Below, one piece after another: positions 24,540-33,525 of a stretch of 64,000 bases of DNA; position 1 is the first letter of the stretch, and every line of letters starts with the position of its first letter. Position numbers and translations under genes: made by a program. The DNA lies in assembly GCF_000519185.1 (NCBI RefSeq), contig NZ_JAFA01000034.1, positions 28,519-92,518 on the forward strand. Reading direction: 5' to 3'. The stretch is from Paraburkholderia nodosa DSM 21604 (lineage in GTDB: Bacteria; Pseudomonadota; Gammaproteobacteria; Burkholderiales; Burkholderiaceae). The notes beneath the pieces were generated by a model, which made no database searches, was not told the DNA's origin, and saw nothing but the letters and a program-made list of their open reading frames with translations.

Positions 24540-25892
24540 ATGGAGCTCGAAACCCGCACCATGGCGCGCGTGACGGCAAGGCTCGTGCCGTTCCTGATCG
24601 TTTGCTATTTCGTGGCGTATCTCGATCGGGTCAACGTCGGTTTTGCGGCACTGCAGATGAACAAGGCACTCGATCTTTCCGCGAGCGCTTTCGGCTTTGG
24701 CGCAGGGATCTTCTTCATTGCCTATTTCTTCTTCGAGGTGCCGTCGAACCTGCTGCTCGAGCGTTTCGGCGCAAGGCGCTGGATCGCGCGCATCATGTTC
24801 ACGTGGGGCATTATCGCGGGCGCGATGGCATTCATTCCGGACCTCGCCCGCATCACCGGCATGTCGAACGCGCACGTATTCTATGGACTGCGTATCTTGC
24901 TCGGTATCGCCGAGGCGGGTTTCTTCCCCGGCATCATCTTTCTGCTTACGCTGTGGTTTCCCGCCAAATACCGCGCGCGCGTGGTGGGCTATTTCATGGC
25001 GGCCATTCCGTTGTCGACGGTGATTGGCGGCCCGGTTTCCGGCTCGCTGCTGTCGCTGGACGGCAGAGGGGGGCTGGCGGGCTGGCAGTGGGTCTACCTG
25101 ATCGAGGCGATACCCGCGCTCGTGCTCTCAGTGTGCGTGCTGTTCTATCTGACCGACAAACCCGCCGACGCCCGCTGGCTCGCCGACGACGAGCGCCGCT
25201 GGCTCGTCGATCGCCAGGCGCAGGAGCGCCGTCATCGGGAGAAAGTGCGCACGTTCAGCGTGCTGGAGGCGCTCATCAATCCGCGCGTGCTGGCGGTCGC
25301 GCTGATCTATTTCGGTGCGAATGCAACCAATTACGGCCTGAGCTTCTTCCTGCCGCAGATCGTCAAGGCGTTCGGGCTAACGAATTTGCAGACGGGCTTC
25401 GTCACTGCGTTGCCCTACGCGGTGGGCGTGGTTTCGATGGTGCTGTGGAGTCGGCGTTCCGATCGCCGCCTGGAACGCAAGCGTCACGTCGCATTTGCGC
25501 TGGCCGTCGCGGCCGCCGGTATTGCGGCTGCCGCGGGACTCGACAATCCGGTGCTCAAGATGTTGGCGCTTTCCATCGCGGGCTTCGGCATCTTCGGTTG
25601 CCTGCCGGTAATCTGGACGCTGCCGGCCGCATTCCTTTCGGGCGCGGCGGCGGCCGGCGGCATTGCCGCCGTCAATTCGCTCGGCAATCTGGCGGGCTTT
25701 TTCGGCCCCTACGCAATGGGCTGGATCAAGGACAGCACGGGCGGCTTCGGCGCGGGCCTGCTATGTCTTGCGGGAGCCGGGCTCGTGGGAGCGGGCGCGG
25801 CGCTCGTCCTCCATCACAACCCGGCGCTCGAAACGCTCGACGATTCGCCTCAAGCCGAAACGCACGGGGAGGGCGGTGTGGTGAGGCCGTGA
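24540..25892 (+). CDS. MFS transporter, anion:cation symporter (ACS) family
   Basis: This is a 450-residue, twelve-helix major-facilitator transporter. The N-terminal Y-F-V-A-Y-L-D-R-V-N-V-G-F-A and the loop R-F-G-A-R-R-W-I-A-R-I are hallmarks of the anion:cation symporter branch that imports organic acids such as tartrate, 4-hydroxyphenylacetate, phthalate or galactarate. The ATG is preceded by G-A-A-G-G-A-G. It lies 157 bases behind a small secreted protein and may be co-regulated with the LysR/aldolase operon; if so it is the likely uptake system for that pathway. Substrate identity is inference. Confidence 0.93.
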   Translation: MELETRTMARVTARLVPFLIVCYFVAYLDRVNVGFAALQMNKALDLSASAFGFGAGIFFIAYFFFEVPSNLLLERFGARRWIARIMFTWGIIAGAMAFIPDLARITGMSNAHVFYGLRILLGIAEAGFFPGIIFLLTLWFPAKYRARVVGYFMAAIPLSTVIGGPVSGSLLSLDGRGGLAGWQWVYLIEAIPALVLSVCVLFYLTDKPADARWLADDERRWLVDRQAQERRHREKVRTFSVLEALINPRVLAVALIYFGANATNYGLSFFLPQIVKAFGLTNLQTGFVTALPYAVGVVSMVLWSRRSDRRLERKRHVAFALAVAAAGIAAAAGLDNPVLKMLALSIAGFGIFGCLPVIWTLPAAFLSGAAAAGGIAAVNSLGNLAGFFGPYAMGWIKDSTGGFGAGLLCLAGAGLVGAGAALVLHHNPALETLDDSPQAETHGEGGVVRP

Positions 25893-25916
25893 GCGGCGCC
25901 TATGCACGCGATTGGC

Positions 25917-27086
25917 TCATTTCAGGCGCGCCATCACAAGCGTCGTGACTTTTCGATAGACGCGCCTGGCCTGGGCCCATGCCAGCGCCAGCTCGATGAG
26001 CCGCCCGCGTGCATTGAGCACGACGATACGCGATTCGTGCCTCGTTTCGCGATCCGCCCAACGCACCTTATAGTCGCCGTGCAGCGGCCGAAAGTCGAAA
26101 TCGCGGCCATGGGCCTGGGCCCATTGCGCGATATATTCGATCAGCAGGTTCCCCACCGAAAACACGCTGAACGCCTCGTCATAGGTGGTGATCAAATACT
26201 CGACGCTGTGCGCGCCGACGAGATTGACCGATGCCGCCACCGGCTGCCCGTTGACCTGCACATAGGCGACGAGCGGCAGAGTGGTCAGATCGGTTCGCTT
26301 TGCAAGTTCGATAAAGAAGTCGCGTACGCGGTCGTCCATCAAATAGGGCGATTCGATTCCGCGCTTGAGCGCCCAATGGCGTTTGTTGGCGAATAGCCAC
26401 CTCAATACGCGCTCGGTGTCCTCGGCGCTGTTGCACCACCCAAAACTGACTTCGCCTTCGCGCCGCAACCGCTTCGCGCTAGAACGCAGCGCGGCGCGCA
26501 GCGTCGAGTGCCGCGTCGCGAGGAAATCGTTCCATGTGGGCGCGGCGCGCAGGTTGATCGAATAGCCGGGCATCACGCGCCAGCGCTGCGGCAGCGCGCG
26601 CTGCACCCAGGACTGCGGCGCGGCGTCGAGCGCTCGTTGCAGCGGGCTGCCGTTTTCGAGCATCGGGATGTGGAGCACGTCGGCGTGAATCCGCAAGACG
26701 GCCTGGACCGCCGCATCGTAAAGTTCCGCGCGCCGGGTGTCGGCGACCAGCGGGCCGCCGTATTCCTCGCCGCAGCCGCAGCCCAACGCCTCGGCCCTTC
26801 GCCACGCGCCTTTGCGAGTAATTGCAACGGGCCATAGCGCCAGAAGGTCACGAGCGTCGTGCACCGTCGCGACTTCGACCTTCGCGCCGCGCTTCAGCGC
26901 TGCCGCGACGGCAGCCTCGCAGTAGGCAAAGCTGATGAAAGGCGAATACGCCTCGGCTCCGGATAAAAGCGCACGCCACTGGGGCTCGAAGGCACGAAAC
27001 GCATCGACGGTCTCGCACGTGCGCAACTCGTACCGGAAGGATGCGGCCGGCGACGACTCGTATATCGCCACGACGGAGGTCGGCAC
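25917..27086 (-). CDS. CelD/BcsL-type GNAT acetyltransferase
   Basis: This 389-residue protein has the CelD/BcsL-type acetyltransferase architecture: an N-terminal half (Y-E-L-R-T-C-E-T and F-E-P-Q-W-R-A-L) and a C-terminal GNAT half (Y-V-Q-V-N-G-Q-P-V-A-A-S-V-N-L and the D-Y-K-V-R-W-A-D block). Relatives occur in cellulose or exopolysaccharide loci and act on cell-surface sugars or peptides. No signal peptide is seen. It follows the methyltransferase gene by 35 bases on the same strand, so the two are likely an operon; a shared role in modifying a surface glycan or lipid is inferred. Confidence 0.85.
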   Translation of the reverse strand: MPTSVVAIYESSPAASFRYELRTCETVDAFRAFEPQWRALLSGAEAYSPFISFAYCEAAVAAALKRGAKVEVATVHDARDLLALWPVAITRKGAWRRAEALGCGCGEEYGGPLVADTRRAELYDAAVQAVLRIHADVLHIPMLENGSPLQRALDAAPQSWVQRALPQRWRVMPGYSINLRAAPTWNDFLATRHSTLRAALRSSAKRLRREGEVSFGWCNSAEDTERVLRWLFANKRHWALKRGIESPYLMDDRVRDFFIELAKRTDLTTLPLVAYVQVNGQPVAASVNLVGAHSVEYLITTYDEAFSVFSVGNLLIEYIAQWAQAHGRDFDFRPLHGDYKVRWADRETRHESRIVVLNARGRLIELALAWAQARRVYRKVTTLVMARLK

Positions 27087-27121
27087 TTGCGTCTCCTGAA
27101 TAAATTCGTGGTGCTTGTAAT

Positions 27122-28009
27122 TCAGCCTTCAAGGGAAGTGCTGAGGCGGTCTTTGGTCGTAATGCGGCGATTGCGGTCCGCGAATGTGTCGGGGCGCGCG
27201 CCGCGCACGCTTTGCCAGACGACGACGTTCTCGTGGTCCTCGGGTCCGAAGCCGACTTCGTCGTGATCGTACGGAAAGACGCCGGCGAACCAGCGCCGCA
27301 ACTGACGGGAGTCGTCGAAGACTTCGCCGCACACGGGGTTATCGTAGACGATGAAAAGATGCTCGACGGTGCCGCTCGCGAGGCCCGCTTCGAGTTTATC
27401 GAGTAACGACGCCATCAACTCGGGTCCGAATGGATTGAACAGAAAGACGACCACGTTGCCCGACGGCACCTTCAGATCGGCGACGTTGGCGTGCAATGCG
27501 CGAATCGGCGGCCGTTGCGGAAAGCGCCGCGCCATGACGGTCGCGTTCGCGTTCGCCGTTCTCACGAGGTCTGCGCTGATGTCGTAGCCCAGCGCCAAAG
27601 AGAACGGGTACTCGGAGGCGACGATCATCGGCCGGCCTTTACCGCAACCGATGTCCATGAACGTATAGCCGGTGATATCGCCCAGGGTGTCGAGCGCGCG
27701 GCGGATGATGGTCGGCTGCGAGCCCATGTAAGGCCTGAGCTGGACGGCAAGATGGGCGTCGCGCTGCAGCGCGTTGGAATCGACCAGTCCGCTCGTGTCC
27801 GTGCCGTACTTGAGATCGATGGGGTGGCGCCGCAGGCAGCCGGAGTACACCGCGCGCAATACCGGAACGCGAATGCAGATGCGCCGTATCGGCGGGATGA
27901 ACATGGCGCGCTGCACGCTGTCGGGCAACCGGGCCACCACATTCAGCAACGGTTGCTTGAGTGCGCGTCCGAGCGCGAATCGGGGGCCGCCGTGTGTTGT
28001 TGTTCGCAT
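27122..28009 (-). CDS. Class I SAM-dependent methyltransferase
   Basis: A 295-residue protein with a Rossmann methyltransferase core. Motif I is F-M-D-I-G-C-G-K-G-R (about residue 120), motif II the L-G-Y-D-I-S stretch, and V-V-V-F-L-F-N-P-F-G is the post-II strand typical of enzymes that modify lipids or secondary metabolites. The N-terminal 110 residues are an amphipathic extension with a L-P-D-S-V-Q-R-A-M-F segment that may associate with a membrane. It is first in an operon with the acetyltransferase gene. The substrate is unknown. Confidence 0.9.
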   Translation of the reverse strand: MRTTTHGGPRFALGRALKQPLLNVVARLPDSVQRAMFIPPIRRICIRVPVLRAVYSGCLRRHPIDLKYGTDTSGLVDSNALQRDAHLAVQLRPYMGSQPTIIRRALDTLGDITGYTFMDIGCGKGRPMIVASEYPFSLALGYDISADLVRTANANATVMARRFPQRPPIRALHANVADLKVPSGNVVVFLFNPFGPELMASLLDKLEAGLASGTVEHLFIVYDNPVCGEVFDDSRQLRRWFAGVFPYDHDEVGFGPEDHENVVVWQSVRGARPDTFADRNRRITTKDRLSTSLEG

Positions 28010-28398
28010 GGATCGATGCGCTGTGAACCTTCTGGATGGGGTTGCCGATCCATCATGATGGATCGGTGCGTCGCCAGGTCGCCGCCATTCATCGGTTGTA
28101 TTTCGACAAAAAGGCCCGAATTCGTGGCTTACTAACGAGTGTCATATGGCTGGCGTAGGGTAGTGAGCAGAGAGCCAGATCGTCGTGGGTGGCGTGCCCT
28201 TTTTCCCCACCGTCCGGCGAAAGCGCTTTCATGGCGGCTGCCTCAATACTCTCCCTGATGTTTCCGCCTTTTTTTCCGTGCCTTAATGAGCGTTCTCGCG
28301 TGGTTCGGCGGGAGGAATGCTTCGGTTTCGCAAGGTATCGGTGCAGGCGGGTCTCCAGGTTTTTGTCTACGCAATACCCAACCGGAAGAGGCGAGACG
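28010..28398. other. Intergenic region, no clear gene
   Basis: This 389-base stretch separates the divergent methyltransferase and a small hypothetical gene and must hold their promoters. A frame runs through its right half into the 90-residue gene but shows no ribosome site or recognisable product. I see no other structure I can support. Confidence 0.4.
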
Positions 28399-28671
28399 AT
28401 GAACGCGCGAGTGGATGCTGAAGCGCGCCGTAAGCGGTATGCAATGCACCGCCTTGGCCTGGCAATGAAGCGACTGATGAATGCCGAAGCGGAATCCGAA
28501 AAATTGATGGCGACGCGCTGGGTGAATGCCTGGAGCGCTTCTGTCGGCGAACGCTGGTTCGCGGCAAGCCCGTATGGCAGGCTGAGTCAGGCGGCGTTAA
28601 TGCGTGCCCCGTTAAAGGGCTCGACAGATCCCCGTAACAGGCTGAAATCGGGACGGCAATCGTCAATATGA
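28399..28671 (+). CDS. Small basic hypothetical protein, 90 residues
   Basis: The ATG at 28399 is preceded by G-A-A-G-A-G-G at suitable distance. The product is rich in Ala, Arg and Lys at the N-terminus (A-E-A-R-R-K-R-Y-A-M-H-R-L) and predicted mostly helical. It has no recognised motif. The next small gene begins 18 bases later, so the two may be co-transcribed. Confidence 0.6.
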   Translation: MNARVDAEARRKRYAMHRLGLAMKRLMNAEAESEKLMATRWVNAWSASVGERWFAASPYGRLSQAALMRAPLKGSTDPRNRLKSGRQSSI

Positions 28672-28689
28672 AACAAAACGCATATTTAA

Positions 28690-28974
28690 TTGACCAATAG
28701 GGCCGCGAAACGATATTGTCATAATTTAGACATTTCCGCGTTTACCTTGGCTCTTGCAGAATACGAAACCACCCATCCTCTGAGCGTCGAACTGGATGGC
28801 GTGAACTACGCGGGTGCTTACCGCGTCATGGCCGGAAGCGTCATCGTCTACTTCGAAAACGAAATCAAGTTCGCGCAGTATGGAACGAATCGTCCGGAGA
28901 TCATCGCCCGCTGGGTGTTGACGGACCTCTGCCGTAAATCCGATTCCCGCCGGCGCAAAGCAGGCAAGCGTTGA
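28690..28974 (+). CDS. Small conserved-looking hypothetical protein, 94 residues
   Basis: The product starts on TTG and reads N-L-D-I-S-A-F-T-L-A-L-A-E-Y-E-T-T-H-P followed by a compact alpha/beta region (Y-A-G-A-Y-R-V-M-A-G-S-V-I-V-Y-F-E-N-E-I) and a basic tail. The pattern is like small cytoplasmic proteins seen in many Burkholderia genomes; no function is known to me. A TTG start is unusual but no ATG or GTG lies near. Confidence 0.6.
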   Translation: MTNRAAKRYCHNLDISAFTLALAEYETTHPLSVELDGVNYAGAYRVMAGSVIVYFENEIKFAQYGTNRPEIIARWVLTDLCRKSDSRRRKAGKR

Positions 28975-29016
28975 TGCGCGCAGGCGCGTCGCATCGGCAT
29001 GACGCCATGCGAGCAT

Positions 29017-29217
29017 TCAGTGCGCGTTCTTGCGCAGGTTGCGAAGGTCCTCCCGTACGCGCCGCGAGACGAGCACGCTCAGATAATCCATCACACGTGC
29101 GCCGTCGCTGAACTCGGCCCACGTTTGCTCATACATCTTCGCGACGATTTCCAGCGGCGTTTGGGTTTCGGTCGCGATCGCCTTTACGACCTCTTCGGCC
29201 GCTTCCTGTTTCATCAA
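29017..29217 (-). CDS. DUF3562 small protein
   Basis: The 66-residue product, starting M-M-K-Q-E-A-A-E-E-V-V-K-A-I-A, resembles the DUF3562 family: two to three helices with Y-E-Q-T-W-A-E-F-S-D-G-A-R-V-M-D-Y-L as core and a C-terminal R-R-V-R-E-D-L. The family is found mainly in betaproteobacteria and has no known function. It is convergent with the 94-residue gene and sits just behind pstS on the same strand. Confidence 0.8.
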   Translation of the reverse strand: MMKQEAAEEVVKAIATETQTPLEIVAKMYEQTWAEFSDGARVMDYLSVLVSRRVREDLRNLRKNAH

Positions 29218-29273
29218 CGCCTCCCGGGCGCATAGGCGCCCGGCGTGAGAACACTCGTGAATGGAGGTGGACG

Positions 29274-30311
29274 CTACTGCGCGCTAACGGCTTTGGCTGC
29301 GACGTCGTCGCCTTTGTCGCCGTGCCATTGCGCGCGGATCTTTGTCACGACCACGGCAGGCAGCGGAATATAGTCCAGTGCCTGGATCGTCGGCTCGCCG
29401 TGCGTGAGCGCCCAGTCGAAGAACTTCAGCGTCTCAGTGTTGCGCGCCGAGGCGTCCGGTGTCGCCTGCAACAGCACGTAGGTCGCGCCCATCACGGGCC
29501 ATGCGTCCTTGCCCGGCTGATTGGTGAGCACCTGAAAGAGAGAGCTTGACCAGTCCGCATTCGCGGCCGCTGCGCTGAATGTCTGGATGCCCGGCTCCAC
29601 GACCGCACCCGCCGCGTTGGTCATCGCCGTGTAGGTCAGATGATTCTGCTTCGTGAAGTCCCAGGCGACATAGCCAATCGCGCCGGGCAGGTAGCCCACG
29701 AACGTGGCGACGCCCTCATTGCCCTTACCGCCTATCCCCAGGGGCCAGTGAACATTGGTGCCTTCGCCGACCTTGCGTTTCCATTCGGGGCTCACCTGTG
29801 AGAGATAGTGCGTCCAGATCAGCGTCGTGCCCGAACCATCCAGACGCCGCACGACGGCGATCGGCGTGTTGGGCATCTTGATCTTCGGATTGAGCCGCGC
29901 GATGGCCGGGTCGTCCCAGTACAGGATCTTGCCGAGAAAGATCTGGCCCAGCACCTCGCCGTTCAGCATCAACTGGCCGGCCTTGATGCCCGGAAGATTC
30001 ACAACGGGAACCACGCCGCCGATCGCGGTGGGAAACTGCCGCAATCCGTCCTTGCTCAATTGCTCGCTCGTGAGCGGGGCGTCGGAGCCGGCGAAGTCGA
30101 CCGTGTGCGCGACGATCTGCTTGATACCGTCCGTGGAGCCGGTGCTGCGGTAGATCACCTTGCCGCCGCCGGACTTCTGGTAGGCGGTGGCCCAGTGGCT
30201 GTAGAGGGGGGCGGCGAGCGTACTGCCGCATCCGGTCACGTCTTCGGCGCGGGCCGACAACGTGCAAACGCCGCAAACGAGTGCGGCAATCAGGGGGCGC
30301 AATGGTCTCAC
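29274..30311 (-). CDS. pstS: Phosphate ABC transporter substrate-binding protein PstS
   Basis: This is a 345-residue periplasmic phosphate-binding protein. The GTG start has G-G-G-A-G-A-G-G upstream; a signal peptide ends near residue 22. Family blocks include G-C-G-S-T-L-A-A-P-L-Y near residue 27, Y-R-S-T-G-S-T-D-G-I-K, D-F-A-G-S-D-A-P-L-T, V-R-R-L-D-G-S-G-T-T and G-A-I-G-Y-V, which line the phosphate site. A Pho box lies 65-82 bases upstream of the start. No pstCAB genes follow, so this is an orphan or second copy; the core system is presumably elsewhere. Confidence 0.93.
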   Translation of the reverse strand: MRPLRPLIAALVCGVCTLSARAEDVTGCGSTLAAPLYSHWATAYQKSGGGKVIYRSTGSTDGIKQIVAHTVDFAGSDAPLTSEQLSKDGLRQFPTAIGGVVPVVNLPGIKAGQLMLNGEVLGQIFLGKILYWDDPAIARLNPKIKMPNTPIAVVRRLDGSGTTLIWTHYLSQVSPEWKRKVGEGTNVHWPLGIGGKGNEGVATFVGYLPGAIGYVAWDFTKQNHLTYTAMTNAAGAVVEPGIQTFSAAAANADWSSSLFQVLTNQPGKDAWPVMGATYVLLQATPDASARNTETLKFFDWALTHGEPTIQALDYIPLPAVVVTKIRAQWHGDKGDDVAAKAVSAQ

Positions 30312-30375
30312 GAGCCTCTCCCGTTATTCATGTTCTCTGGGAAGTCGCGGAGTCTGTCTGGTCCGCGTACTGTCA

Positions 30376-30393
30376 ATTACAGGATGGTGACAG
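30376..30393 (-). promoter_or_regulatory. Pho box for pstS
   Basis: On the minus strand the bases read C-T-G-T-C-A-C / C-A-T-C / C-T-G-T-A-A-T, two direct 7-base units 11 bases apart that match the PhoB consensus (CTGTCAT, A/T spacer, CTGTCAY) at 12 of 14 unit positions. It sits 65-82 bases upstream of the pstS start codon, a suitable place for PhoB activation under phosphate starvation. Confidence 0.75.
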
Positions 30394-30416
30394 GCAGGAT
30401 TCAAATTGAATCCTGC
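30394..30416. promoter_or_regulatory. Perfect 23-base palindrome beside the Pho box
   Basis: GCAGGATTCAA at 30394-30404 and its exact reverse complement at 30406-30416 flank one central base. It directly abuts the Pho box and lies in the shared region between pstS and a divergent secreted protein gene. It looks like a regulator-binding site, not a terminator, because no T-run follows on either strand. The regulator is unknown. Confidence 0.65.
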
Positions 30417-30657
30417 TATCGTGCGGCGGTTTTATGACGAAGCGTTGCGTTTGTGTGCGCGACCGGATGATGAGGATAACAAACGAAATTGCCGGATCGA
30501 AAAACGGTCTAATCCGTTCGATTTCCGCAGAGGAAAACGCGTGAACGAAGCCGTATTGCCTGCAACGAATCTTTCACAAAATTTCGCTACGGTAAGCGGG
30601 ATTGACCCCGAGTTCGTCTTGACAAAATGCTTGTAATTCCTTTCGGAGACGCTACAG

Positions 30658-32361
30658 ATGGCCATCATTACCCCTCGCTCACCATTTTGCGGCGCTTGTT
30701 TTGCCGCACGTCCTTCCCGTCTTGCTCTTGCCGCTGCTTTTGTTTGCGCCAGTGCAGGTGCAGCCGCTGCCGCGCAAGACGCCAACGCGTTTTTCGGTGG
30801 TTCGGGCCTGCTCGTCGTGAGCCGCAGTGTCTACGACAACGTGTCGAGCAAACTCACCCCCGGCATGACGCTGCCGCCCAATTGCAATAGTGCGCAGGCG
30901 AGCTGCCCCACGGGCGGCGCGCCCACTGACGGCACGTATCCGGCCGTCTGGAACAACGCGCTCTACGATCCGAGCTTTGGCGTCACGGCGCGCATTTTCC
31001 TCGACACCATTGCGCCGGGAGGCCAGGTCGTCCACACGCTGGAAGTGCCCAACAGTCTGCATCCGGGCCATGGCCACGACCAGCTCGTGACGAGCTTCAG
31101 CTCCAAGTCCGAACTCGCGCTCAACCTTTCGAGCGACGGCCGTTACCTGACTTTCATGGGCTACGTTGCACCGCTCAACACGCTCGACGTATCGAACTCG
31201 AATACGCCGGGCGCGATCGATCCGACGAATCCGGACGGTCAGGCGTTCTATCGTGCGGTGGCGCGGCTCGATGCCGACGGGCACCTCTCCTTCACGGAGA
31301 CCAATGCATACAGCGGCAATAACGGCCGCGCCGCATTGCTCAACAACGGCAACGACAACGGCAAAGGCAACGGTTTTTACTACACGGTGGGCAACGCAGG
31401 CAACGGTTCGAATCCGCAGCCGGCAGGCGTGATTCTCGGGGCGGGGGCGCAATTCATCGAGGCGACGCACCAGCATGAGGCGCAGCAAACGCCCGGCACG
31501 CCTACGCCGCTCGCGAGCTTCTCGGTCACGCAACTCGGTGCGAAGGCCGACAAGGTGGGCAAGGACGACAACTATCGCGGGCTCACCGTCTTCAACAACG
31601 TGGTGTACTTCACGAAGGGCAGCGGCAGCAACGGCGTGAACACGGTGTACTTCGTCGACACCACGGGCAAGGCGTGTCCCTCGGGTGGCGTAGGCGTGCC
31701 GGTGGCGGGCGCGAAACTGCCGTCCAACCCGCTTGCGTACGACGCTTCCACGTTGACGACGAGCGGCTTGCCGAGCAACGTATGCGTGCTCGCAGGCTTC
31801 CCGGCGACGCCGAACAAGACGGCGACGACGCTCTCGTACCCGTTCGGCCTGTGGTTCGCCAACGCGAATACGCTCTATGTGGCCGACGAGGGCGATGGCT
31901 ATTCGGGTGGCACGGACCTGTACACGCACGCCGCGCAGCAGACCGGTGCGGGCCTGCAGAAGTGGGTGTACAACGCCGGAACGAAGTCTTGGAAGCTCGC
32001 GTACACACTCCAGAACGGCCTGAATCTGGGGACTTCGTACACCGTTGCAGGTTATCCGGTGGGCACGAACAGCGCGACCAGCCTGCCGTGGTCGCCCGCC
32101 ACGGACGGCCTGCGTAACATCACGGGCCACGTCGAGCAGGACGGCACGGTCACGATCTGGGCGATCACGTCGACAGTGAGCGGCAACGGCGACCAGGGTG
32201 CAGACCCGAATCGCCTCGTCGCCGTGCGCGACGTGCTGCGCAACACCACGGTTTCGGGCGCTGCGAACGAGCGTTTCGTGACGCTGCGCAACGCGGGCTT
32301 CGGCGAAGTGCTGCGCGGCGTGGCGCTTGCGCCGGGCGGCCAGTTCGGCAAGTGGTTCTGA
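30658..32361 (+). CDS. Secreted protein of unknown function, divergent from pstS
   Basis: The 567-residue product has a long signal region ending near A-A-A-A-A-Q-D (about residue 41). The mature protein is rich in Gly, Asn, Thr and Val with repeated strand-turn units (Y-F-V-D-T-T-G-K, L-Y-V-A-D-E-G-D-G-Y) that suggest a beta-propeller. The segment P-N-S-L-H-P-G-H-G-H-D-Q-L-V is His-rich and a candidate metal or active site. I do not recognise a family. Being divergent from a PhoB-controlled pstS, a secreted phosphatase- or phytase-like role is possible but unproven. A strong terminator follows. Confidence 0.8.
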   Translation: MAIITPRSPFCGACFAARPSRLALAAAFVCASAGAAAAAQDANAFFGGSGLLVVSRSVYDNVSSKLTPGMTLPPNCNSAQASCPTGGAPTDGTYPAVWNNALYDPSFGVTARIFLDTIAPGGQVVHTLEVPNSLHPGHGHDQLVTSFSSKSELALNLSSDGRYLTFMGYVAPLNTLDVSNSNTPGAIDPTNPDGQAFYRAVARLDADGHLSFTETNAYSGNNGRAALLNNGNDNGKGNGFYYTVGNAGNGSNPQPAGVILGAGAQFIEATHQHEAQQTPGTPTPLASFSVTQLGAKADKVGKDDNYRGLTVFNNVVYFTKGSGSNGVNTVYFVDTTGKACPSGGVGVPVAGAKLPSNPLAYDASTLTTSGLPSNVCVLAGFPATPNKTATTLSYPFGLWFANANTLYVADEGDGYSGGTDLYTHAAQQTGAGLQKWVYNAGTKSWKLAYTLQNGLNLGTSYTVAGYPVGTNSATSLPWSPATDGLRNITGHVEQDGTVTIWAITSTVSGNGDQGADPNRLVAVRDVLRNTTVSGAANERFVTLRNAGFGEVLRGVALAPGGQFGKWF

Positions 32362-32385
32362 TCGCCGCGCAGTCATGCACTAAAG

Positions 32386-32415
32386 GCCGGGCGTGCGTAG
32401 CGCCCGGCTTTTTTT
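32386..32415 (+). terminator. Rho-independent terminator
   Basis: GCCGGGCG and CGCCCGGC form a perfect 8-base GC-rich stem with a 7-base loop, followed by seven T. It ends the transcript of the secreted protein gene. Confidence 0.92.
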
Positions 32416-32433
32416 GTCATTGCGGTGTGCGCG

Positions 32434-33321
32434 CTATTGGCTGTTGAATTTCGCAACGAGCGGGCCGAACACGTCGCTTAGCGCGGTCGTGCCGAAGCGC
32501 CGCTCGCTGCGGCTCGCTTCCACGTCGATGCGGCCGGTGTTGAATACGTCGTAAAGATCGGTGATGAGCCCGCCGTGTTTCTCGCTGAGTCCGGCTTTGA
32601 GAAGCATGGGGGCCCACGATTCGCGCGGCAGCGCATGAGGCGTGATCGTGCGGCCGCTCGCGGCGCTCAGTGCCGCCGCGATGTCGTTCACGCTGACCCT
32701 CTGCGGTCCTTCGATGCTCACGATTCTCGGCGTGCCGGACTGGTGCGATTCGAGCAGCAGCGCGGCGCTCGCCGTGCCAACGTCCTGTGCGGCGACCGTG
32801 GGAAAGCGGCGCTCCAAAGGCAGGTGGAGGCTCGGCAGCGTACCGGTTGCGAGCGCGCCGGGAATGAACGCCGCCCAGTTCTGCATATGTTCCGCCGAGC
32901 GCAGCAACACCAGTTGCGTGGCAATGGGCTTCAGCTGCTTTTCCAGGTAGTGATACAGCCGCGTGATGCCCGTATTCAACGGCAATTCCGCGCCATAGTC
33001 GGAAATGGCGAGCAGCGTGGCGGGCGGGTTTTCGCGCAGGGCGTCGGTCGCGACGTCGATCATCGTGCGCATGGTCGTTTCGGGATCCGTATCACCGGAT
33101 GGAACGGGGCAGAGCAGCTGGACGGCGTGAGCGCCCTCGATTGCGGCCGCGACCGACTGCGCGTCGGTCAGATCGGCGAGCACGATTTCGCAGCCCAGCC
33201 CTGCAAGACTTTCGCCCTGGCGAGCGTGGCGCACCACGGCGCGCACGGGTTTGCCCGCACGACGCAACGCCGCGGCGGTGACGCGCCCGGCCTTTCCCGA
33301 TGCTCCAAAAATCACGAACAT
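32434..33321 (-). CDS. NmrA-like NAD(P)-binding protein
   Basis: The 295-residue product is an atypical short-chain dehydrogenase of the NmrA/HSCARG type. The N-terminal M-F-V-I-F-G-A-S-G-K-A-G-R is the GxxGxxG dinucleotide site, and D-L-T-D-A-Q-S-V plus A-I-S-D-Y-G-A-E match the family; it lacks the usual SDR catalytic YxxxK at the expected place. Members act as quinone reductases or redox sensors. The ATG at 33321 has A-G-G-A-G upstream. The gene is divergent from an AraC regulator 204 bases away that probably controls it. Confidence 0.9.
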   Translation of the reverse strand: MFVIFGASGKAGRVTAAALRRAGKPVRAVVRHARQGESLAGLGCEIVLADLTDAQSVAAAIEGAHAVQLLCPVPSGDTDPETTMRTMIDVATDALRENPPATLLAISDYGAELPLNTGITRLYHYLEKQLKPIATQLVLLRSAEHMQNWAAFIPGALATGTLPSLHLPLERRFPTVAAQDVGTASAALLLESHQSGTPRIVSIEGPQRVSVNDIAAALSAASGRTITPHALPRESWAPMLLKAGLSEKHGGLITDLYDVFNTGRIDVEASRSERRFGTTALSDVFGPLVAKFNSQ

Positions 33322-33525
33322 GATCGCTTTCTCCTGGTGTGCGTGGTCTGCGTCATCGTAGGCAGACGAACGCCGCATGGCGCGCAGGAACGGATGGCGT
33401 TGCGCAGAAACGGATGATTGAATACGGCCACCATCGCGCGGTGCGCGAGCGTGGCCGTAATCCAGTAAACTGGCCGCAAACATCGCACGAATTCCCGCAC
33501 GGCTTGAGCGTCGAAAAGGATTGCC

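Noticed and set aside
28189..28398. Upstream extension of the 90-residue protein
   Set aside because: No ribosome site and non-coding composition; the ATG at 28399 is better supported.
30679..32376. A 565-codon open frame antisense to the secreted protein
   Set aside because: The plus-strand product has a signal peptide and ordered composition; the antisense product is Arg-rich and lacks any domain.
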